Assembly (NCBI GenBank): GCA_017434455.1
Contig: JAFRFG010000012.1
Span: 107,688-171,687 of the forward strand
DNA length: 64,000 nucleotides
Origin: Thermoguttaceae bacterium
GTDB lineage: Bacteria; Planctomycetota; Planctomycetia; Pirellulales; Thermoguttaceae
Direction of reading: 5' to 3'
The translations under genes were made by a program, and so were the position numbers. This document shows positions 16,757 to 26,115 of the stretch, in pieces (position 1 is the first letter of the stretch; each line of letters opens with the position of its first letter). Below the pieces are notes generated by a model. It worked only from the letters and a program-made list of their open reading frames with translations, did no database searches and had not been told where the DNA came from.

Positions 16757-18280
16757 TTACTTTTTGGCCTTCGGCTTTTCGATCGTCAGCGAGATGAGCC
16801 GCAGCGAGTTGACGAAGAGGAAGAGAATCGCCACGACGACGATGATGGTCTGAATATCGGTCAGCGGCAGGGTGCGCAGTCCCGGGATTTTCTCCCGCAG
16901 AGGGCGTTTCTCCCCTTCCTCTTGAGCGGCGCCGCCGGCGGCCTGTTCCTCGTTGGAGACCGGACTCATCACGGCGGGGGGCTGCTGGCTGTTCAAGCTG
17001 ACGTTCTGGAACGTCTCGGATCGCTGCGCGGTGGTGTTCGACGCCGGCCGGCCGGCGGTCTGGTGCTCGACGGCCGTTTTGCCCGGCCGCGCCAGGGCGG
17101 TGGAGCCGTCGGCGGTGGAGTCAACGACCACACGCGGCTGATTCATCCCGTCGGGATAGACCTCGGGATGGTCACGGCCGATCGTTCGGCGCTGGGCCAG
17201 AAGGGTCGGGGACTCGATCGGCGGATAGGGGGGAAGGGTGTAGCCGTTGCGGTGCGCGGCCAGGTAGGCGTCGCGCTTGCGAATGAAATCGGGGCTGGGG
17301 GGGGATTCCTGCCGTCCCGTCTGTCCGTCGGTTTGAATATTCGAGGTGGTCGCCGGTTTGTAGTACTTGGGAGGGTCGCGGTAGACACGAGAGTTGCGCG
17401 CAGGCGTGTAGACCGGCACGCTGGAGATGGGGAAGACTCCCGAGCGTTTGAGCGCCTGCTGCGCCGGGGTGGAGGCAATAGAGATCTTCTTAACCGTGGG
17501 GTTTTGCAGCGCCTGGCCGAAGAACTGCTGCGCGTTGGAGGGGAGGTGCGCCAGCTGGAATTGCGCCTGGGTCAAAAAGGCCTGGATACGGAGGCAGAAG
17601 GTTCCCATCGTCAGGTTGCCGTCTGATCCCCAAAGGAGCCCCGCCAGCTCTCCGCATCGGTTGAAAATAGGGCCGCCGGAATCGCCGAACCGCACGGCCG
17701 TGCCGATCATCAGCGTCTCGCCCGGAAGCGGCTCTTTCAGCCAGGGGAACGCGCTGTAATCGATAATCGAGTAACTGAGCACCGGGCCGCTGGACATCTG
17801 GAACTCTTCCAGCCCGGGGGCGCTGCCATACCCCCCAACCCAGAGCTCATCGCCGATCTGCGGGACCTCCAGCGAGATCGGGATAGGAACGAACGGCGGT
17901 TTGTGAACGACGACCGCGGCGATATCCCAAACGTCGTCGGCGAGAATGACCGCGCCGGGGGAGCGAAAGGTCGGAAAGCGAATATCGAGAAGGCCTTCAG
18001 AGGAGCTGACCACGTGCCAATTGGTCAGAACAATACCGAGCTCGCCCGATTCGGCGGCATAGACGCCGCTGCCGTAGTAGACCGCCTGCGACTGACCGGA
18101 GTTGGTTTGGATCCGGTCGCCGTGCCCGATGATTTTGGCGACGGCCGAGTAGGGATGCTGCACATCCGCCCGGACACCGGCTGTGGGCCATCCCAGCAAT
18201 AGGAGGGCCATGACCGCCACCGTAATAAACAGACGGCGGTACTTCCACGCTGTTGTGTCAAAGCAGGAAAGAGAGGTCAT
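16757..18280 (-). CDS. membrane-anchored trypsin-like serine protease
   Basis: A 507-residue envelope protease of the trypsin/DegP-like clan. After a signal peptide (about residues 15-38) comes the catalytic domain with His89 in 'TNWHVV', Asp119 in 'DVWDIAA' and Ser201 in 'GDSGGP'. All three triad residues are present. No PDZ domain is visible. A long Pro/Ser/Gln-rich linker (about 290-450) leads to a C-terminal transmembrane helix (about 475-497) and a Lys-rich tail, so it is tethered by its C-terminus. The ATG at 18280 places the signal peptide at the usual distance. An in-frame start at 18328 adds 16 residues and cannot be excluded. Substrate unknown. Confidence 0.85.
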   Translation of the reverse strand: MTSLSCFDTTAWKYRRLFITVAVMALLLLGWPTAGVRADVQHPYSAVAKIIGHGDRIQTNSGQSQAVYYGSGVYAAESGELGIVLTNWHVVSSSEGLLDIRFPTFRSPGAVILADDVWDIAAVVVHKPPFVPIPISLEVPQIGDELWVGGYGSAPGLEEFQMSSGPVLSYSIIDYSAFPWLKEPLPGETLMIGTAVRFGDSGGPIFNRCGELAGLLWGSDGNLTMGTFCLRIQAFLTQAQFQLAHLPSNAQQFFGQALQNPTVKKISIASTPAQQALKRSGVFPISSVPVYTPARNSRVYRDPPKYYKPATTSNIQTDGQTGRQESPPSPDFIRKRDAYLAAHRNGYTLPPYPPIESPTLLAQRRTIGRDHPEVYPDGMNQPRVVVDSTADGSTALARPGKTAVEHQTAGRPASNTTAQRSETFQNVSLNSQQPPAVMSPVSNEEQAAGGAAQEEGEKRPLREKIPGLRTLPLTDIQTIIVVVAILFLFVNSLRLISLTIEKPKAKK

Positions 18281-18529
18281 TAAATCCGACGCGTTAATTC
18301 GCTTTATGTATAATTCGGGCGGCAACAATCCCTAATCATTGATTCGACCCGGCGGGAGAAGCTTTTTAATTATTACTTTGGAGATAGTCAAAGCTCTCCC
18401 AGGCGGCATAAGCGGCGCGATTCCACACCCGGTGGGTCTGCGGCGGATAGAATACCGAGCGCGAGTTGTCCCGGAATAACGGCCGCAGCGGATGTATCGA
18501 AAACTCCCAACGCGGGAAGCGCGAAGGGT

Positions 18530-20875
18530 TTAGACCTCGCCCCACTTTTTGCGAAGGAACCACTCACAGGAGATAAGCAGAATAAATAGAACAAACAGCG
18601 GCCAGCGGTCGTAGAGGGTTTGACGGCTTTGACGCGTTTCGGTCAATGTCTTGGCCTTGTCCAGAAGCTCCTCGACCAGGCCCGGAAGCGCTTCGGGGGT
18701 GAGCAGCCCGCCGGAGGTGATCCGCGCCATGTTGGCGAGTGTCTCGGGGGAGGCGGCACTGTTCTCCAGCTCGGGGTTGTACTGCTCGATCAAAAAGCGC
18801 CCGTTCCCCTGGCGGCGGAAGGCCGGATCGCTCGTGTCGGCGACCTGCGCGGTGATAAGATAGTCCCCTTTGGTGTCGGCGGTGAGATTTCCCGAAAGGG
18901 AGAGAATACCACCGGTGTTTTTATCGGAACGCAGGGCAACCGCCCCGCCGGGGCCGTCGGGCCCTTGGACCTGGACGTCGAGCCGGAGGTTTTCGGCCCG
19001 CTGGGTTTCCAGCGGCCGGTAGAGGATTCGAACGGGAATCGTCTCGGATGGGGTGAAGCGATGCCGGTCGAGCTGGACCAAGAGCTCGCCGGGGCGCAGT
19101 TGGTCGCGATTGGCGCACCACAGGGCAAGCTGCCGCCAGAATCGTCTCTGTTCCTCGCCGAAGCCCCCCAGCGACCAGCGCCAGGTCGAGTCGGTGGCGA
19201 CCAGCGCGACGCGTCCCTTGCCGACGGTCTGGGTGATCAAAATCGGCTCATGAGAAGCCGCGCGGGTCTGAAGCAGAATATCGGCCCCCTCTTTGACCTG
19301 ACCTAAGGGCCAGACGGTTTCCAGTTCGGGGAGCGCCTGCCAGAGCTGACGGCTTTTTTCCGGCTCCACGCTCAGTCCGGTTAGGTAGTGCTCCTCACCG
19401 AAGGGGGTCGGTTCGACCGCGGCAGGGCGCCGGCGTTCCCGGCGCTGACGCTCCAGCAGTTCCGGCGGGGCGTCCAGCGGGAGGCGCTTCATTCCGTCGA
19501 GCGTCACGGGGAAAAGCTGCGCCAGCGGCGTTTGGTCGTATCCCCCCGCCGAGAAGGCGCGCTCCCCGGCGGTGAGGATCAGCCCGGCGCCGTCTCGGAC
19601 ACGGTCGGCCAGCGCCCGGAGTTCCTCGGGCTTGAAGGCCGAGGAGTCGATATCGCCCAAGATGTACCCCGCGTACTGTCCCGGAGCGAAAAAGTTCTCG
19701 GCCAGCGACGCCCGCGCGGCGGCCGAGGCGGCCAGACGCTGTACCTCGCTGGCGCCGGAAAAGGTGACGTTTTTGTCGGGGGTAATGCGCGCGTAGTCGG
19801 TTCTTAATTCCGCCGAGGATTCCAGCGCCAGGCGGATGAATTTCTGTTCAAAGCGGGTCGTTCCCTCCAGGCAGAGGAGAGCGAAGCCGCCGTCGATAAC
19901 ATCGATGAAGTCGCTTTTGACGTTGTTTATCGAGAGTATCTCCCCCGGGACCTGTTCGGCGCGCACCGAGATCTTCCATTGGCCGGGATGCTCCGGGGCG
20001 TATTTGAAGCTAAAAGGGATCAGCTCGCGGCCGCTTTCGGCGCTGATCGATGTTTGCCCGACGGCAGCAGTTGTCCCGTCGGGCTGCTCGATTTCCAGCG
20101 TCAGATCGGTCGACTCCCCCTGACAGCCGGTGGCCTGAACCAGCCCCGAGACGGTGATCGTGTTGCGCGAGAAGACCCGTGCCGGAAGCGAGAGCTCTTT
20201 GACCGCGATATCATGCGGCAGTTCGGTATCGGACTGACCGAAACAGACCGCCCAGATCGGAACCTTCGCGTCGCGGAACCGAAGCGCGGCGTCCTGCGCC
20301 GACTTCCCGTAGGCGCCGGCCCCGTCGGTGATCTCGGCGTGCTCGGTGCCGTCGGACAGGAGAATCGTTCCGAGGATCCGCTTTCCGGCGTTTTGCGCGA
20401 GCATCTCGGGCAAAGCGGTCCCAAAAGCGGTCAGTTCTCCTTGGGGGGTATCCGGAAGGGTAATGGCCGCCGAGTCGGCCGGCAGCGCAAGGGCGTGAGC
20501 ATCAAAACCGTAGACGAGAAGCTCGTTTCCCGAATCGATAAAACGCCGCAGTTGATCGCTCAGGGGAAGAAGGGTTCGCTTTAACGCCTCGAAGCGCGTC
20601 GTCTCTCCCTGGGAGAGGGCCATGCTTTCGGACGTGTCGACGGCGACCAGCAGGGCCGACGGCAAGGGGACCGTTTCGCGCAAAAGAACAGTGGGGCGCA
20701 GCAGCAGCACGGCGAAGAGAAAGTAAAGCGCCCCGCGCAGCCCCAGCAATACCCGCCGGCGCGATCCGGCGACGCGCTGAAGAGGAAAGAACCAAAGACC
20801 CGCGATCAAGACGGCCAGAAAGACCCCGACAAAAAGAGGGCTTCCCAGCAGCGGCGCGAAGGTCAGTCGATCCAT
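18530..20875 (-). CDS. VWA-domain membrane protein (BatA/glutamine-amidotransferase-like type)
   Basis: A 781-residue protein with two N-terminal helices (about 12-31 and 42-62) and a von Willebrand A domain whose metal site reads 'VDTSESM' (Asp80, Ser82, Ser84). A beta-rich region and a class-I amidotransferase-like domain ('YILGDIDSSAFKPEELRALA', 'DGAGLILTAGERAFSAGGY') follow, then an Ig-like region and a final helix near residues 760-775. This architecture is common in planctomycetes near MoxR/DUF58 genes, where it is thought to act in envelope assembly or stress. Those partners are not in this window. About 250 bp downstream carry no gene I can support. Confidence 0.82.
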   Translation of the reverse strand: MDRLTFAPLLGSPLFVGVFLAVLIAGLWFFPLQRVAGSRRRVLLGLRGALYFLFAVLLLRPTVLLRETVPLPSALLVAVDTSESMALSQGETTRFEALKRTLLPLSDQLRRFIDSGNELLVYGFDAHALALPADSAAITLPDTPQGELTAFGTALPEMLAQNAGKRILGTILLSDGTEHAEITDGAGAYGKSAQDAALRFRDAKVPIWAVCFGQSDTELPHDIAVKELSLPARVFSRNTITVSGLVQATGCQGESTDLTLEIEQPDGTTAAVGQTSISAESGRELIPFSFKYAPEHPGQWKISVRAEQVPGEILSINNVKSDFIDVIDGGFALLCLEGTTRFEQKFIRLALESSAELRTDYARITPDKNVTFSGASEVQRLAASAAARASLAENFFAPGQYAGYILGDIDSSAFKPEELRALADRVRDGAGLILTAGERAFSAGGYDQTPLAQLFPVTLDGMKRLPLDAPPELLERQRRERRRPAAVEPTPFGEEHYLTGLSVEPEKSRQLWQALPELETVWPLGQVKEGADILLQTRAASHEPILITQTVGKGRVALVATDSTWRWSLGGFGEEQRRFWRQLALWCANRDQLRPGELLVQLDRHRFTPSETIPVRILYRPLETQRAENLRLDVQVQGPDGPGGAVALRSDKNTGGILSLSGNLTADTKGDYLITAQVADTSDPAFRRQGNGRFLIEQYNPELENSAASPETLANMARITSGGLLTPEALPGLVEELLDKAKTLTETRQSRQTLYDRWPLFVLFILLISCEWFLRKKWGEV

Positions 20876-20932
20876 AACAGTGGCGTCACCGGAAATATTG
20901 CGTGATGTCGGCCAAGCCGCCTCTTGCGGCTG

Positions 20933-22921
20933 TCAGTTCCCCCGGCGCGGCTGAGGCCGGCCCGGACCGCCGCGGCGCTGATTGTTGTTGGGGCCGCGGC
21001 GCTGAGCGCCCTCTTTGTGCTGCCGATGGCGGTCGATATTGAACCGAATCACCTTCGAAATGGTCTCTTCCCAGCTGGGGAAGGTGTGATTGCTTTCCTG
21101 CGGCTCGGGCGACTCGTCGGGGATATTCTCCGGGACCGGGACGTCTTCCGGCTCGGGACGAGGACGCTGCCGGCGGCGGTCGGCCTCGCGCCCCGCACGC
21201 GGCCCGAACGGCTGCTCGCCGGGGTCGTAGTAAACAGCCCGCTGTTCGGCGGCCGGCTCTTCAAAATCACGCTCGTCGAAGCCGCGCACGTCGAAGTCGC
21301 GATCTTCGACTTCGAAGGGGGATTCGTCAAAAGGACGCTCCTCGAAGGGACGATCGTCGAAGCGGCTGGGACGGCGGCTCTCCTCACGCGCAACGGTATC
21401 CACGCGGGGGCGGTTATCCCCACGGCGGGGACCTTCCGGGCGGGGGCGCTCGTCCATACGGGGGCGCTCGTCCATACGCGGGCGTTCCTCCATACGGGGA
21501 CGCTCGTCTATGCGGGGACGGTTGTCTACACGCGGACGGTTGTCTACACGCGGACGGTTATCTACACGCGGACGGTTATCTGGGCGGGGACATTCCTCCT
21601 GGCGCGGGCGGTTATCTACACGCGGACGATTGTCCTGGCGGGGGCGGTCGTCCACACGCGGGCGGTTCTCCTGGCGGGGACGGTTATCCACACGCGGACG
21701 ATTATCCTGGCGCGGGCGGTTATCTCCGCGGCGGGGACCTTCCGGGCGCGGACGGCCGGCGTCTTTGAAGCGCGGCTCCTCCGGTCGCTGCTGGCGGGGG
21801 GCCGGCGCCTGGGCTTGGGCGCGGGGAGTGAACGAGATCTCCGGGTCGTCGGAGAAATCGAACTGGTCTTTCTTCTGCGTCGGGCGGTCGTCCCTTCGCG
21901 GGGGGGTCTTTTCACGCCGCGGCTGGCTTTCACCGGCGGGGGAATCACCCGCTTGGGGAGCGTCGTCCGAGAATTGGGAAGCCCAGAGCTTCTCGGCGTC
22001 CTCTTTCGAGAGCTTGGCGGGGACGTCCGGACGGGGGGCTTCTTTAGCGGGAGCGCCGTGACGCGGGGCAAAATCGATATCGTCGCGGCCGAAATCGATG
22101 CTGTCGAAGTCGTCGAAAACGTCGAAGGGCTTCTCGGCGGCCGGTTCGGCCGGCTTGTCCTCGGTCTTCGCGCCGCGGCCAGACGGCTTGGCGGAGGATT
22201 GCGGCTGCGGCTCGGGTTCGGGCTGCGGCAGTGGTTCGGCCGGCTGGTACCAGGAGATATCGGAGGAAGCGTTGTTCGCGAAAAAATCGTCGAACGAGAC
22301 TTCTTGCCGCCGCGGCGGCCTTTTGGCCGCGGGCTGGCCGCTGTTCGGTTCCTCGATCTTCGGCTCTTCGGTCAGCGGTTCATCGGCCGGCGGCTCGGGA
22401 GCGGACACCTTTTTGCGGGGACGGCCGCGCTTGGGGCGAGGGGCGCTTTCCTCGTCGAACGGTCCCTCGGCGGGGGCCTTCGACGCGCTTTTGGCCTTCT
22501 TCTCGGCACTTCCGCTGATCTGAGCGGCCAGGGCGCCGAGAATATCGGCTTTCTCGATCAATTCGGCCTCACTGATGACCTTCTTCGGACGGCCGCGGCG
22601 TTTTTTCGGCTCATCGCTCGGAACCACGGAGCGATCGAGCGTTTCCTCGCCGCTGTGGCTCGACAGGTCGATCGCCTTCTTAGCGGTTTTGCGCGCGCCT
22701 TTTTTTGCTCCCCGCCGAAGGGGGGCGCTCTTGGCGGGGGAGGGAGTTATTTCTTGCGAAACGTCTTTCCCCGGATCCTCGTTCACGCCGCCGTTATTTG
22801 GCGCGGCACTGTCATTTGGCGTGTCGCCGGGCGAGGGGGCGCCGAAGCCAATGTCTTGATCGTTGTCGGGTTGGATAAGTTCGTCGTCCCAATGACTTGA
22901 GTTTTTTCCTTGTGGGTCCAT
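20933..22921 (-). CDS. disordered AT-hook and Arg/Pro-repeat protein
   Basis: A 662-residue, almost entirely low-complexity protein. It has two AT-hook-like motifs ('RRGRPKK', Gly110-Pro112; 'KRGRPRKK', Gly166-Pro168) and acidic/Pro segments. Sixteen tandem hexapeptides of the type N-R-P-R-V-D follow (about residues 401-496), then an acidic stretch. The short ordered-looking C-terminal segment 'SWEETISKVIRFNIDRHR' precedes an RGG-like basic tail. That C-terminal segment resembles one I recall at the end of similar planctomycete proteins, which supports this strand over the equally long plus-strand ORF. Nucleic-acid binding is likely. The exact role is unknown. Confidence 0.75.
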   Translation of the reverse strand: MDPQGKNSSHWDDELIQPDNDQDIGFGAPSPGDTPNDSAAPNNGGVNEDPGKDVSQEITPSPAKSAPLRRGAKKGARKTAKKAIDLSSHSGEETLDRSVVPSDEPKKRRGRPKKVISEAELIEKADILGALAAQISGSAEKKAKSASKAPAEGPFDEESAPRPKRGRPRKKVSAPEPPADEPLTEEPKIEEPNSGQPAAKRPPRRQEVSFDDFFANNASSDISWYQPAEPLPQPEPEPQPQSSAKPSGRGAKTEDKPAEPAAEKPFDVFDDFDSIDFGRDDIDFAPRHGAPAKEAPRPDVPAKLSKEDAEKLWASQFSDDAPQAGDSPAGESQPRREKTPPRRDDRPTQKKDQFDFSDDPEISFTPRAQAQAPAPRQQRPEEPRFKDAGRPRPEGPRRGDNRPRQDNRPRVDNRPRQENRPRVDDRPRQDNRPRVDNRPRQEECPRPDNRPRVDNRPRVDNRPRVDNRPRIDERPRMEERPRMDERPRMDERPRPEGPRRGDNRPRVDTVAREESRRPSRFDDRPFEERPFDESPFEVEDRDFDVRGFDERDFEEPAAEQRAVYYDPGEQPFGPRAGREADRRRQRPRPEPEDVPVPENIPDESPEPQESNHTFPSWEETISKVIRFNIDRHRQHKEGAQRRGPNNNQRRGGPGRPQPRRGN
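21434..21721 (-). repeat. 18-bp coding tandem repeat, 16 units
   Basis: Sixteen contiguous 18-bp units encode variants of NRPRVD/NRPRQD/ERPRMD. Several neighbouring units are nearly identical at DNA level, pointing to recent unit duplication inside the gene. Confidence 0.9.
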
Positions 22922-23305
22922 TCTGCTGACCGTAAAAATTTCTTTTTGCCGATACGTTGATTAAAGACGCCCAGTGTGCGTCCACGTGAACATGCCTGTC
23001 GATTGAATGACTCGCTCGCGGCGAGGAATCCCCCCCCTTGGGGCCACTTAAGAAAATTCGCGCGGGTTGAAAGGGCGAATTTTTGAACGTGACGCCCGCG
23101 GCTGCAAAAAAGCCGGGGCAAAAGGGGCCGATGGATATACTCTTCGCGCCTTTGCCGAAAGGGCGCTTTTTTCGCTTACGACGAAGCGCGGCGGCAAAGA
23201 CGGAAGACAGCTACTGTTGTTTCACCCAATACGGGGGGAATTATACCCCCCATAGGTTTTTATGAAAAGGGGTTTTATCTTTCCTCCGGCGCGCGGGTAG
23301 GGAGG
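22922..23305. other. 384-bp intergenic region with hairpins
   Basis: I see no convincing gene here. A terminator-like hairpin on the plus strand (GCGCC 23146-23150 / GGCGC 23162-23166, then six T) has no known plus-strand gene before it. A minus-strand promoter candidate (see 23240-23268) lies at the right end inside a G6/C6 inverted repeat. An untranslated leader for the AT-hook gene, or a small RNA, are both possible. Confidence 0.5.
23240..23268 (-). promoter_or_regulatory. candidate minus-strand promoter
   Basis: On the minus strand TTTTCA (23263-23268), 17 nt, TATAAT (23240-23245). The -10 sits inside GGGGGG...CCCCCC inverted repeats. It would read toward the AT-hook gene through a leader of over 300 nt. 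Confidence 0.4.
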
Positions 23306-24475
23306 TTAAAACTCTTTTAGGAGCGTGTTGACGGCCCGTCCCATCGCGATGGGGTAGCGCTCCAGGTCGAGAATATGGAAGATCTGCCGATTGGTCTTTT
23401 CCTCGGTATGTTTCCATGTGGTAAAACCGTCGCTCGAGCAGGCGACCTCGACCGGCTCCATCCGGTAGAGGAGGTCGTTCGGATCGATCGCCTCCTCGGG
23501 GACAATCTCGCCGTCCCGCGTCACCGTCTGCCCCGCCGCCCGAAGGATGCTGGCGGTCGACCACATCCCCCGATCCTGGGCGAGAATCTCTTCCCAGTGG
23601 CGGTCGTCGATATCGGCATCGAGCGCGGCGAGCCATTTGGCCGATTCGGTTCGGTCGAGCATAAACGCGAAGAAATTCTTCAGCCGCTTCGAGATCCCCT
23701 CCAAGGCGACGCGGTGAGACATCTTATAGAAGGCGCCGTTGGGGCCGCACCGCCACGATTCGGTCGTGTCCCAGCAGGGATACCAGCATATCGGCGCCGG
23801 GGAGGAAAACAGCGACGCGTAGGCGATCGGGTTGAGACTGACGTTGCACTCGAGCTGATCGGGGCGCTCGGGGTTGTCGTGAGCGCTGCCGGCGTCTAAG
23901 TGGACGGCGGCGCAGCGATCGGCGAACAGCCGCGGATCGCGAACGGCTGCCACGGCAATGTCGGAGGCCGAGCCGACGCAGGTGATATGAAGCCGGTCGG
24001 GGGCGCCGCGCAGCGCCGAGAGGATCAGGTCGATCGCGCCGCGGTCGGATCGGTCCAGCTGAGGCATCGAGTCGGTGATCGAGCTCATCAGCGGTCCGGA
24101 GCCGACCGCCGCGGGGACGGACAGTCCGCAGAGGCGGTTCATTTGGGCGACGGCGGCGACGTCGGGGTCGCCGATACGCCTCGGCGGGGGGGAGTCGATG
24201 ACGATACCGGCGATCTTGGCCTGGCCGCGCAGGGCCAGGGAAAAGAGGGTCGCCAGGTCGAAGTGGTCGTCCGGGTCGCCGTGGGGGCGGAACAGGTCGG
24301 TCTGATGGAGGATCAGCGGCAAGCGACCCGAGGCGGCGCTGTCGGAGGCGGCTTGAACAGAGCTTTGGGTATCGTCGGCGCGCAGCGATCCGCAGGCCAG
24401 CGCCGCGCATCCGGCGGCAAGGAGTTGACGGCGGGAGATCGTGGGGCGATTTTCTTCCATCGGGAGGGGCTTCAT
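23306..24475 (-). CDS. Tat-exported nucleoside-hydrolase-like protein
   Basis: A 389-residue protein with a twin-arginine signal 'SRRQLLAAG' (Arg15-Arg16) and a hydrophobic stretch, indicating export in folded form. The mature part begins with an Asp-rich calcium-site-like motif, 'HQTDLFRPHGDPDDHFDLA' (Asp60, Asp67, Asp69, Asp70, Asp73). This resembles the DxDxxxDD motif of inosine-uridine nucleoside hydrolases and the related Sde182/DUF1593 group, but the spacing is altered. 'LHITCVGSASDIAVAA' fits the same fold. The substrate could be a nucleoside or another N-/O-glycoside. The ATG at 24461 would give a shorter but still complete signal. Confidence 0.75.
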   Translation of the reverse strand: MKPLPMEENRPTISRRQLLAAGCAALACGSLRADDTQSSVQAASDSAASGRLPLILHQTDLFRPHGDPDDHFDLATLFSLALRGQAKIAGIVIDSPPPRRIGDPDVAAVAQMNRLCGLSVPAAVGSGPLMSSITDSMPQLDRSDRGAIDLILSALRGAPDRLHITCVGSASDIAVAAVRDPRLFADRCAAVHLDAGSAHDNPERPDQLECNVSLNPIAYASLFSSPAPICWYPCWDTTESWRCGPNGAFYKMSHRVALEGISKRLKNFFAFMLDRTESAKWLAALDADIDDRHWEEILAQDRGMWSTASILRAAGQTVTRDGEIVPEEAIDPNDLLYRMEPVEVACSSDGFTTWKHTEEKTNRQIFHILDLERYPIAMGRAVNTLLKEF

Positions 24476-24580
24476 AATAGTACCTTATTGTTCTTTCATT
24501 TAATGCGAACGCGAGGAAAAATTTTTCGGGGAAAGGCGAAAAAAACTCTTGTTTTAGGGGGTTTCGGCGCTTTGCGTGCC

Positions 24581-24609
24581 TTGACACCCGTTCTTGATAT
24601 TTTTAAAAT
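24581..24609 (+). promoter_or_regulatory. promoter of ald
   Basis: TTGACA (24581-24586), 17-nt spacer, TAAAAT (24604-24609), the same box pair as in front of the first DUF6057 gene. It leaves a leader of about 140 nt before the ald ATG. Confidence 0.8.
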
Positions 24610-24756
24610 CCGCTCATTAAAAGTGTAGCCGAGGCCGCTGCCCGTTTCAATAGGAACCGACCGGCCGAAGCTATTTTTAGGTGGCGGTTTTAAGGGAAGT
24701 GATTCCTCTTGAAACCAAAACACGGTTGAACCTGTAGTTACAGAAAGGGTCGAAGC

Positions 24757-25866
24757 ATGATCGTCGGAATCCCGAAAGAGATGAAGAACAACGAGAACCG
24801 AGTTGCCCTTACCCCGGGCGGCGCCTACGAGTTGGTTAAAAGCGGGCACAAAGTGATTATCGAGCAAAATGCCGGCGCGGCCAGCGGGTTCGCCGACAAG
24901 GATTATCTCGAAGCCGGTGCCGAGATCCTTTCGACCCCCGACGAAATCTTCGCCCAGGCCGAACTGGTCGTCAAGGTCAAAGAGCCGGTCGAGTCCGAAT
25001 ACAAAAAGATTCGTCCCGGTCAGACCCTTTTCACCTACTTCCACTTCGCCTCGGACCGTGAGCTGACCGACGCGATGCTCGCCTCCGGGGCGACCTGCAT
25101 CGCCTACGAGACGGTGCAGAAGAGCGATCGTTCCCTGCCGCTGCTTACCCCCATGTCCGAGATCGCCGGCCGTACCTCGATCCAGGTCGGGGCCGCCTTC
25201 CTCGAGAAGCCGCAGGGGGGCAAGGGTATCCTCCTCGGCGGTGTTCCGGGCGTGAAACCGGCGAAGGTGCTGATCCTCGGCGGCGGCATCGTCGGAACCA
25301 ACGCCGCGAAGACCGCCGCCGGTATGGGCGCCGACGTGGTCATCTGCGATATCTCCCTCCCGCGTCTGCGTTATCTGGAAGATACCCTTCCGGCGAACGT
25401 CCGTACGCTGATGGCCTCGGAGTATAACATCCGCCGCGAGCTTCCGCAGGTCGACCTGGTGATCGGCGCGGTCCTGGTTCCGGGCGGCAAGACCCCGCAT
25501 CTGCTGACCCGTTCGATGCTCCCGCTCATGGAGCCCGGCACGGTGCTGGTCGACGTCGCGATCGACCAGGGCGGTACTTTCGAGTCGTCGCACGCCACGA
25601 CACACGACGAGCCGACCTTCGTCGAAGAGGGTGTGATCCACTACTGCGTCGGCAATATCCCCGGCGGTCTTCCGAGAACCTCCACCGTGGCGCTGACCAA
25701 CGCGACCTTCCCGTATGTCCAGGCGCTGGCCGACAACGGCTGGAAGAAGGCCTGCGGCGTCTGCCCCGAGCTGATTCCGGGTCTGAACATGATCGACGGC
25801 AAGGTGACCTGCAAGAACGTCGCGGCCGCTTGGGATCTGGCCTATACCGAGCCGGTGCTCGGCTAA
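24757..25866 (+). CDS. ald: alanine dehydrogenase
   Basis: NAD-dependent oxidative deamination of L-alanine to pyruvate and ammonia, or the reverse. The 369-residue protein is full length. It has the N-terminus 'MIVGIPKEMKNNENRVALTP', catalytic Lys75 (in 'VVKVKEP') and His96 (in 'TYFHFASD'), and the Rossmann NAD loop 'LILGGGIVGTNAAKTAAGMG' at about residues 168-187. The C-terminal 'NIPGGLPRTSTVALTN' is also typical. It has a strong own promoter and a terminator, so it is monocistronic. The start is the ATG at 24757 after AGAAAGG. Confidence 0.98.
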   Translation: MIVGIPKEMKNNENRVALTPGGAYELVKSGHKVIIEQNAGAASGFADKDYLEAGAEILSTPDEIFAQAELVVKVKEPVESEYKKIRPGQTLFTYFHFASDRELTDAMLASGATCIAYETVQKSDRSLPLLTPMSEIAGRTSIQVGAAFLEKPQGGKGILLGGVPGVKPAKVLILGGGIVGTNAAKTAAGMGADVVICDISLPRLRYLEDTLPANVRTLMASEYNIRRELPQVDLVIGAVLVPGGKTPHLLTRSMLPLMEPGTVLVDVAIDQGGTFESSHATTHDEPTFVEEGVIHYCVGNIPGGLPRTSTVALTNATFPYVQALADNGWKKACGVCPELIPGLNMIDGKVTCKNVAAAWDLAYTEPVLG

Positions 25867-25903
25867 AAAAACACGCGCCACTGAGCGCGGCCGAATTCAA
25901 GAA

Positions 25904-25937
25904 AACGCTCCGCCCCATACGGCGGGGCGTTTTTTTT
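25904..25937 (+). terminator. terminator after ald
   Basis: AACGCTCCGCC / GGCGGGGCGTT stem (11 pairs, one G-U) with a CCATAC-type loop, followed by eight T, 38 nt after the ald stop. Confidence 0.9.
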
Positions 25938-26115
25938 CGCTCTTGCCGGCGGACTTGTAAACGGGGCACTTTGGGGAAAGTTTTCCCTTATCGCTTAAGA
26001 TTCTCCTCGAAATAACCGAAAAATACGGAAAATACGGCACAGTTTCTGAAAACTACCCGGTTTATGCCCCTTGCCATTATCGGGCGGGGGGAAGCCAAAC
26101 AGGAAGGCACACGCG

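Noticed and set aside
18366..18563. A 65-codon minus-strand ORF after the VWA gene (GTG start)
   Set aside because: It is rich in Trp and aromatic residues and looks protein-like, but it overlaps the VWA gene and lacks a ribosome site and any family resemblance. Left as unproven.
21434..21721. Possible CRISPR array
   Set aside because: The repeats are contiguous 18-bp coding units without unique spacers, and no cas genes are present.
20924..22900. A 658-codon plus-strand ORF opposite the AT-hook gene
   Set aside because: It is a mirror of the Arg/Pro repeats and reads as monotonous Thr/Val/Arg repeats. The minus frame has AT-hooks, a conserved-looking C-terminal segment and sensible acidic/basic domains.
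23306..24475. A bona fide inosine-uridine nucleoside hydrolase
   Set aside because: The Asp motif is altered in spacing and the protein is Tat-exported, so only a fold-level call is justified.
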